From Candidatus Omnitrophota bacterium (GTDB taxonomy: Bacteria > Omnitrophota > Gorgyraeia > 2-02-FULL-51-18): a stretch of 10,887 bases of DNA. The position numbers and the translations under genes were made by a program. Positions 6,121 to 10,887 of this stretch are shown here, one piece after another. The notes under the pieces were generated by a model that was given only the letters and a program-made list of their open reading frames with translations, did no database searches and had not been told where the DNA came from. Position 1 is the first letter of the stretch. Each line of letters starts with the position of its first letter. The stretch covers positions 1-10,887 of the forward strand of contig JAHFFL010000019.1 in NCBI GenBank assembly GCA_023247955.1, written 5' to 3'.

Positions 6121-6141
6121 TGATCCCTTTCTTGGGAATCA
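6121..6141 (-). promoter_or_regulatory. Small hairpin covering the MFS ribosome site
   Basis: TGATCCC (6121-6127) pairs with GGGAATCA (6134-6141) with one bulged A and a six-base loop. In the mRNA the GGGAUC strand of this stem overlaps the Shine-Dalgarno bases before the MFS start at 6117. It could reduce translation, but a seven-pair stem this small may be chance. Confidence 0.3.
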
Positions 6142-6160
6142 ACCGTTTTCACCTGTAGGC

Positions 6161-8188
6161 TTAATCCAGGTAGATCGTCTCTTCTTCCTCGCTCTCTTCC
6201 ACTTCCACTTCTTCAAGCACGCGCTTGGAAAGCTCCTCCACAAAGAGAGAGGGCCGGTTAATGACGGTCCCTACACTATAATCGTAACGGGTCATCGGGT
6301 GAACCAAAATCAGTTCTTCCTTGGCCCGTGTGGCCGCCACATAAAAAAGGCGCCGCTCTTCCTCAAGCTGATCCTCATCTTCCATGGACTTGGCGTGAGG
6401 AAACTGTCCCTCGGAAATGCTGATCACAAACACGGCGTGCCACTCGAGTCCCTTGGCCTGGTGAATCGTAGAAAGCACGAGTTCCTCGACATCCTTTTCA
6501 AGCAAACGGGTTTCCAGGAGAGACTCTCCGCGGAACCCTTCTCTTAACGTGACATCGGCGAGAAAATCCCTGAGGTTTTTGTAGGTGTGCGCAAAATTGA
6601 CAAGCTGTCTTAAATCCTCCAGGCGCTCCTGTGCGTTATCAAAACTGACCAACACCTGTTTGTTGTAACCGTTCTCGAGCACCGCTTCCAGCATCAAATC
6701 CGGATGGCCATTGACCTCTTCTTTTAAAAGGGCTTTCATCGTCCTCTTGAAAACACCGAGCCCCTCTCTGATCTTGGGCGAAAAATAGGCGCCAAAATCG
6801 TGCGAAAATACTTTCTCGAAGCCTCCCTTTTCTTTGCCGGCGCTTTCAAATATTTTTTCCGCATAGGTGGCTCCGATGCCCGGTTGAAGCGTCAACGCGC
6901 GGGTCCACGCCAGTTCATCCAGGGGATTGGCGGCTATTCTCAAATAGGCCAGCGCATCCTTCACGTGCGCCTGCTCAAAAAACCGTATTCCGCCGCGTAC
7001 CAGGTACGGGATCCCCCGCCTCGCCAGCTCAAGCTCGAGCTCCGCGGCCTGATAATGCGCCCGGAAAAGCACGGCTATTTCCGATAGCCCGACCCCAGCC
7101 TCGTTCATCTCTGAAATCCGCTGCGCGATAAAATCGGCCTGCTGGCGCATGTCTCTGACCCGCGCCAATTGAGGCCGTGCCCCGCCGGGTCGGACGTTGT
7201 GAAGCGTCTTTGGAAATTGGTGGATATTATGGCGGATACTCTCGTTGGCTAATTCCAAAATGGCCTTGGTAGACCGGTAGTTGGTTTCAAGCTTGAAAAT
7301 TTTTGAGTGTTCGTATTTCTCGGGAAAATCCAGGATATTCCTCACCTCCGCGGCGCGGAAAGAATAAATCGACTGCGCGTCATCCCCGACGACAAGAATA
7401 TTGCGGTGACGGCACGATAAAATACCCATGAGTTCATGTTGCAAACGGTTTGTGTCCTGGTACTCATCGACCAGGCAGTACCTGAACTGTTCGGTCAAGG
7501 TCCGCCGGACACTCTCGGAGGACTTCAGAAGCCCCATCCATTGAAACAATAAATCGTCGTAGTCCAGGTGGCCCGTCCGTTTTTTTCTCTCCTCATACCC
7601 CTGTTTGATCTTTTCAAATTCTCCGATAAAGCCCGCGAAATAAGGGTAGTTCTTGGCGACGACCTCCGCGATGGTTTTGCCGGCGTTCACTGAAAAACTA
7701 AGGATGGACTGAACTACGCCTGGCTTCGGAAGACGCGCATCCGAGGGCCCTTTGGGCAGGGCCTTGATGCAAGTCTTGATCAGATCCCGGCTGTCTTCCT
7801 CATCCAAGATCCCGAAATGCTCTTTTAAACCCGCCTCGCGCGCCCAGCGCCGCAGGATGCGGTGGCCAATATGATGGAAGGTGCCACACCAGAGCCCCTT
7901 CGCCTTGGTCTGGAGCAGGCTCTCGACGCGGCCTCGCATTTCCTGGGCGGCTTTGTTGGTGAACGTGACGAGAAGAATCTCCTCGGGGCGGACGCCTTTT
8001 TCCAGAAGATAGGCCACGCGGTAAATCAGCGTGCGCGTCTTTCCGCTGCCCGCCCCCGCAAGCACCAGACACGCTCCGTCCGCTTGCGTCACGACGGCGA
8101 ACTGCGACTCATTCAACGCGTTTTTATAACCAACCTTTAAATCGAGCGGTGGGGCGGGAGCGCCCTTTAAAACATATTTTTGAACCAT
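6161..8188 (-). CDS. UvrD/Rep/PcrA-family SF1A DNA helicase
   Basis: ATP-driven 3'-5' helicase expected to act in DNA repair or to clear blocked replication. All signature motifs are present in order over 675 residues: Q-motif near LNESQ (25-29), Walker A GAGSGKT (45-51), motif Ia VTFTNKAAQEM (74-84), motif II VDEYQDT (240-246), motif III GDDAQSIYSFR (268-278), motif IV NYRST (303-307), motif V TIHQAKGLEW (574-583) and motif VI VAATRAKEEL (617-626). Length is slightly short of PcrA/UvrD (about 720). The C-terminus is a very acidic tail (659-671) in place of the basic or Tudor-like tail of UvrD/PcrA. It could be a UvrD, PcrA or Rep equivalent; the sequence alone does not decide, so no symbol is given. 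The start at 8188 has no clear ribosome site. Confidence 0.93.
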   Translation of the reverse strand: MVQKYVLKGAPAPPLDLKVGYKNALNESQFAVVTQADGACLVLAGAGSGKTRTLIYRVAYLLEKGVRPEEILLVTFTNKAAQEMRGRVESLLQTKAKGLWCGTFHHIGHRILRRWAREAGLKEHFGILDEEDSRDLIKTCIKALPKGPSDARLPKPGVVQSILSFSVNAGKTIAEVVAKNYPYFAGFIGEFEKIKQGYEERKKRTGHLDYDDLLFQWMGLLKSSESVRRTLTEQFRYCLVDEYQDTNRLQHELMGILSCRHRNILVVGDDAQSIYSFRAAEVRNILDFPEKYEHSKIFKLETNYRSTKAILELANESIRHNIHQFPKTLHNVRPGGARPQLARVRDMRQQADFIAQRISEMNEAGVGLSEIAVLFRAHYQAAELELELARRGIPYLVRGGIRFFEQAHVKDALAYLRIAANPLDELAWTRALTLQPGIGATYAEKIFESAGKEKGGFEKVFSHDFGAYFSPKIREGLGVFKRTMKALLKEEVNGHPDLMLEAVLENGYNKQVLVSFDNAQERLEDLRQLVNFAHTYKNLRDFLADVTLREGFRGESLLETRLLEKDVEELVLSTIHQAKGLEWHAVFVISISEGQFPHAKSMEDEDQLEEERRLFYVAATRAKEELILVHPMTRYDYSVGTVINRPSLFVEELSKRVLEEVEVEESEEEETIYLD

Positions 8189-8259
8189 AATAAAATAACG
8201 CTTCTTTCAGTTGCGGTAATAATGCCCGCGCGGCGGGACGGTGACGGGGGGAGGGAAAC

Positions 8260-9054
8260 TTAAGCGATGCTGACGAGATCGCCGATCCTGATTTCCTGCC
8301 GAGTCCATTCGGGCAAGATCACCGCGGCGGACATGTTGGGCTTCGCTTTTTCAATCACGGCTTTTCCGATGACTTTGTTGTTGCGGACGATATTGATCAC
8401 CGAATCCTTGGCCAGGCCGTCATACGAGCCCGCATTCACGACAAGAAAACCGTAAAGCTTGTTCACGTTCTGGACGGAGGCGGCGTTCCCGGAGGACTGC
8501 TGAATCACGATATTTCCGAGACGCACGGTCTCCGCGGGATAACCGGCCGGGCGAGCGTTCTCCATCTCTTCGTCGCCTGTCTCCCCCGCTGACAAATCCT
8601 CTTCCTGATCCTCCCCTTGACGGCCTCGCCTCGTTGAACGGTTTATCTGGTCCTGCAACCGAAGCTTTTCATCTTGCAAGTCTTTGATCTTGCGGCTCAG
8701 GTCTTCGAGTTTTCTCTGTAATTTTTCGTTTTGATTGGCAAGACTTTGATTCTCAGAAGCTACGGACTGGGTCTTTTGGGTTTGGGCCTTGATATTCTCA
8801 TCATAGTCTTTGACCATGGCGTTCAGAGCGTTGATTTTAGAGTTAAGCGACTCTTCGAGGTCTTTCTTTTCTTGAGTGAGTGAAACAAACTTGGCCTGTA
8901 TCTGCGCGAGTTCCGCGTTTTTGCTGTTCAGCTCAAGCTCTTTCTGGAGACGGAGATTACGCTCGGATTCGCGGGAGCCGTAAAGCAAGAAAAGCCCCAT
9001 CCCCGCAATCAGGATCACCGCCGTAAACAGAATCCAAATACGATTATTTTGCAT
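8260..9054 (-). CDS. Membrane-anchored coiled-coil protein with C-terminal beta-type domain
   Basis: Function unknown; likely an envelope structural or scaffolding protein. The 264 residues start with a membrane helix (about 6-25), with most of the protein probably outside the cytoplasm. Residues about 30-138 form a long coiled coil rich in Leu, Lys, Glu, Asn and Gln. A disordered acidic linker follows (about 139-170). Residues about 176-264 look like a small beta domain: LYGFLVVNAGSYDGL (200-214), then VINIVRNNKVIGKAVIEK (219-236) and IRIGDLVSI. The layout of helix, coiled coil and beta domain recalls MreC, but the MreC sequence motifs are not evident. It has no close operon partner: 71 bp lie before the helicase and 112 bp after the VKOR gene. 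The ribosome site is weak (AAGAGA). Confidence 0.75.
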   Translation of the reverse strand: MQNNRIWILFTAVILIAGMGLFLLYGSRESERNLRLQKELELNSKNAELAQIQAKFVSLTQEKKDLEESLNSKINALNAMVKDYDENIKAQTQKTQSVASENQSLANQNEKLQRKLEDLSRKIKDLQDEKLRLQDQINRSTRRGRQGEDQEEDLSAGETGDEEMENARPAGYPAETVRLGNIVIQQSSGNAASVQNVNKLYGFLVVNAGSYDGLAKDSVINIVRNNKVIGKAVIEKAKPNMSAAVILPEWTRQEIRIGDLVSIA

Positions 9055-9166
9055 ACTGTCTCTTTTTATGCATTAATCAAAACTAACTTAAAACTAACAA
9101 TTTACGCCAGAAGTATAAGACTAATCTATAAGATATCGTCGAAATTTGCAATCATTATTTGCGCGC
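9055..9166 (-). promoter_or_regulatory. AT-rich intergenic region, probable promoter of the coiled-coil gene
   Basis: This 112-bp gap is clearly richer in A and T than its surroundings. On the minus strand it contains TATACT (9117-9112), a fair -10 box, but no convincing -35 at 16-18 bases. No hairpin with a T-run was found for terminating the VKOR transcript. Confidence 0.3.
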
Positions 9167-10402
9167 TCAGGTTTTCTGCGACTGACTTTTACGGTTTTTC
9201 CTGTCTTTGTCTTGGATCGCCTGAAAAAAGGCCTCGAAAACGGGCGGTGTCATCGTGCCTTCGACATAAATGCCGTTCAAGAGATAGGTCGGGGTCTGAT
9301 GGATCCCCAGCCGTTTGCCTTCTTCAGCGTCGCCTCTCACCCTATCCTTTCCTCGGCCGCTCTCCAAACACGATTCAAACTTTTGCGGGTCAAGCCCGAG
9401 AATCCCGACGTCCCTTAAAATGTCCACCGTCTGATAATCGGGGCCTTTTTGATAGACCCTGTCGTGAAATTCCCAGAATTTCCCCTGCTCTCCGACACAG
9501 GCCGCCGCTTCCGAGACCTGACAGGACTGCGGGTGCACATTTCCCTGGACTCCCGGGTTGCAATCCGCGCTCAGCGGAAAATGCTTGAAGGTCAACGAGA
9601 CGCTGCCCGAATAAGCCCCCAGCAAGACTTCATTAAAACGCGTCGCCTTTTGACAGGCGGGACACAAAAAATCGCTGAATTCGACAACACGCAGCGCAGG
9701 GTCCTTGGCGCCTTTGGTCGGCGAATCCCCGATGTTTACCTCGACGGGGGGCGTTTTCTCGACAAAAGCAGTGATCTGTTTCCTCAGCTCTCTCTGATTG
9801 AACTGCGAAAACAGAAGATGGAGCGTCCCCAGACCCAGGACGCTCACGAGCATGACCCCGAAGAAAAACCATGCGACTGGTTTTTCGGGACCGGGGATAA
9901 ACGCCCCCAGAGTCTCGGGCAATAATTTCAGGCACTCTTGGGGCGATTTTCCAAGAGCGGACGCGGTGCTCACGAGCAAAGCGAGATTTACCGCGTAAGT
10001 GACAAAGCATAAAACACACCAGCGGTGCACTTCGTGCCAGAGGATAAATAACAAATAAAAATCAACCGCCACGCAAAAAGTAGCGAGTACCGTCAGGGCT
10101 AGAAGCGCGTGTTCTCTACACGCTTTGAACTGCAAGGAAATAATCGAGAGCAGTAAAGCGGCCACGTACCCCAAAATACCCCAGACGGCCAAAGGAAAAC
10201 CCAGGAACACCGCCCAGTGGCTCACAGCCACCGCTCGGCAATCGAGCAATCCGCCAGCCGCACCGCAAGCGGCGCCACCCGTGACTTCACCGCGCATCAG
10301 GGCCATATGAATCATGGTCAGCTTTACGGCAAGCGCCATTCCCATAACACTAAGAAAAAGATTGACTGAAGAAAAAACGAGCTGACGGGCGTTTTTCTGC
10401 AT
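9167..10402 (-). CDS. VKOR-DsbA-like fusion, periplasmic disulfide formation
   Basis: Makes disulfide bonds in exported proteins and passes the electrons to quinone. Residues about 1-150 form a VKOR domain with several membrane helices. C46 and C55 form the shuttle pair, S61 is the quinone-site serine, and WCVLC (128-132) gives the active CXXC. These positions closely match the cyanobacterial VKOR enzyme. A further membrane helix (about 176-198) leads to a thioredoxin-fold DsbA-like domain (about 215-400) with VVEFSDFLCPACQKA (CPAC at 247-250) and the cis-proline loop TPT (370-372). Further cysteines at 281, 294, 302 and 345 are in the DsbA-like part. The C-terminus is Lys/Gln-rich. It follows the prepilin gene by 9 bp. 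Clients could include the Rieske protein (C127-C142) and c-type cytochrome apoproteins, which is inference. Confidence 0.93.
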   Translation of the reverse strand: MQKNARQLVFSSVNLFLSVMGMALAVKLTMIHMALMRGEVTGGAACGAAGGLLDCRAVAVSHWAVFLGFPLAVWGILGYVAALLLSIISLQFKACREHALLALTVLATFCVAVDFYLLFILWHEVHRWCVLCFVTYAVNLALLVSTASALGKSPQECLKLLPETLGAFIPGPEKPVAWFFFGVMLVSVLGLGTLHLLFSQFNQRELRKQITAFVEKTPPVEVNIGDSPTKGAKDPALRVVEFSDFLCPACQKATRFNEVLLGAYSGSVSLTFKHFPLSADCNPGVQGNVHPQSCQVSEAAACVGEQGKFWEFHDRVYQKGPDYQTVDILRDVGILGLDPQKFESCLESGRGKDRVRGDAEEGKRLGIHQTPTYLLNGIYVEGTMTPPVFEAFFQAIQDKDRKNRKSQSQKT

Positions 10403-10411
10403 TATTTGGGT

Positions 10412-10882
10412 TTAAGCGGCGGCGGATTCAATCTTACGCACGCCTCGCGGATAAGAGGAGTCGGAGGTGTTGACAGGACCGATATTGACAAGCGCGACGC
10501 GAGTCGCTGTAGTCACGGGCGCGGTAGTGCTTGCGGTAGGCCGGCCGGAACTTTTGAGCTTCGTGAGATGCGTCTCCAAATCCAAGTAATACTCGGGCGG
10601 ATCGAAACTGGGAGTTGTGAAACTGGTACTGCCGCTGCCAAGGGTTCCCGAATCAAGCGCGACGACATTGTGTCGTATTCTCCAGCTTGCGTCAATGATA
10701 CCGGAGCGAGCCGTCCAGTAATTCTGGATCTGGCTGGCCCCTCCGCTCATATTGCTCGCTATTTTGGATTGGTTGAAACCGAACGAAAGCGCGTAAACCA
10801 CCAGCATGCTCACGATAATAATGACGATAATGACAATGGTCAGCGCCACGCCTCTTCGGGAGTTTCTGGAAGTAAAATTCAT
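10412..10882 (-). CDS. PilX/GspK-like type IV prepilin, minor pilin
   Basis: Probably a minor pilin or pseudopilin of a type IV pilus or type II secretion machine. The 156 residues start with a basic leader and RRG (9-11), then the hydrophobic stretch VALTIVIIVIIIVSMLVVYA (12-31). Cleavage after G11 would leave a mature protein lacking Glu at position 5, as in GspK and some PilX-type tip subunits. The segment YWTARSGIIDASWRIRHN (55-72) resembles the start of PilX/GspK soluble domains, with aligned Ala-Arg and Gly. The rest is Ser/Thr-rich with no cysteines. It is short and ends in a normal stop. The ATG is 5 bp from the window edge, so its ribosome site and upstream partners cannot be seen. 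Confidence 0.7.
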   Translation of the reverse strand: MNFTSRNSRRGVALTIVIIVIIIVSMLVVYALSFGFNQSKIASNMSGGASQIQNYWTARSGIIDASWRIRHNVVALDSGTLGSGSTSFTTPSFDPPEYYLDLETHLTKLKSSGRPTASTTAPVTTATRVALVNIGPVNTSDSSYPRGVRKIESAAA

Positions 10883-10887
10883 TTGGT

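Noticed and set aside
8224..8236. GC-rich hairpin CCCGC/GCGGG as a terminator after the coiled-coil gene
   Set aside because: The stem is only five pairs and on the minus strand it is followed by CATTATTACC, not a T-run, so an intrinsic terminator is not supported.

Overview
The window is a compact bacterial stretch in which every supported gene lies on the minus strand, so transcription runs from high to low coordinates. The set of genes suggests a Gram-negative, respiring, uncultured-type bacterium: a menaquinol-type cytochrome bc complex like those seen in Planctomycetes and Deltaproteobacteria, a VKOR-DsbA fusion, a PilX-like prepilin and a coiled-coil envelope protein. A lineage in or near the PVC group, such as Omnitrophota, would fit, but that placement is inference from gene style and not from a marker gene.

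Layout in the direction of transcription: (1) a small PilX/GspK-like prepilin (10882-10412) followed after 9 bp by a VKOR plus DsbA-like fusion that makes periplasmic disulfides (10402-9167). (2) After an AT-rich gap, a membrane-anchored coiled-coil protein with a C-terminal beta-type domain (9054-8260). (3) A UvrD/Rep-type SF1A helicase (8188-6161), then an MFS exporter of the TetA type (6117-4855). (4) A 273-bp near-palindromic element (4565-4837) with 28-bp perfect terminal inverted repeats. (5) A five-gene respiratory operon: HEAT-repeat membrane protein (4580-3708), Rieske protein (3704-3105), b6-like cytochrome b (3081-2281), a large subunit-IV-like protein (2265-1183), and a coiled-coil multiheme cytochrome c (1177 to beyond base 1).

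The five-gene operon should encode a quinol:cytochrome c oxidoreductase. The b6-like subunit carries the four heme b histidines and the cysteine that anchors heme c_i in b6f complexes. The subunit-IV-like protein has APWY in place of PEWY at the quinol-oxidation site. The Rieske protein has the cluster ligands and disulfide cysteines but Phe where high-potential proteins have Tyr. Together these point to a low-potential, menaquinol-oxidising complex. Its electron acceptor subunit is unusual in carrying at least four CXXCH hemes on a stalk of roughly 160 coiled-coil residues. The VKOR-DsbA protein could supply the Rieske disulfide and assist cytochrome c maturation.

The most unusual feature is the palindromic element between the MFS gene and the respiratory operon. 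It looks like a MITE or foldback repeat made of two diverged inverted copies of one unit, each copy with its own stem. Its left terminal repeat contains the annotated start codon of the HEAT gene. No tRNA, rRNA, CRISPR array or transposase gene was seen, and no gap longer than 300 bases lacks a gene; the 274 bases between the HEAT and MFS genes are almost entirely this element.
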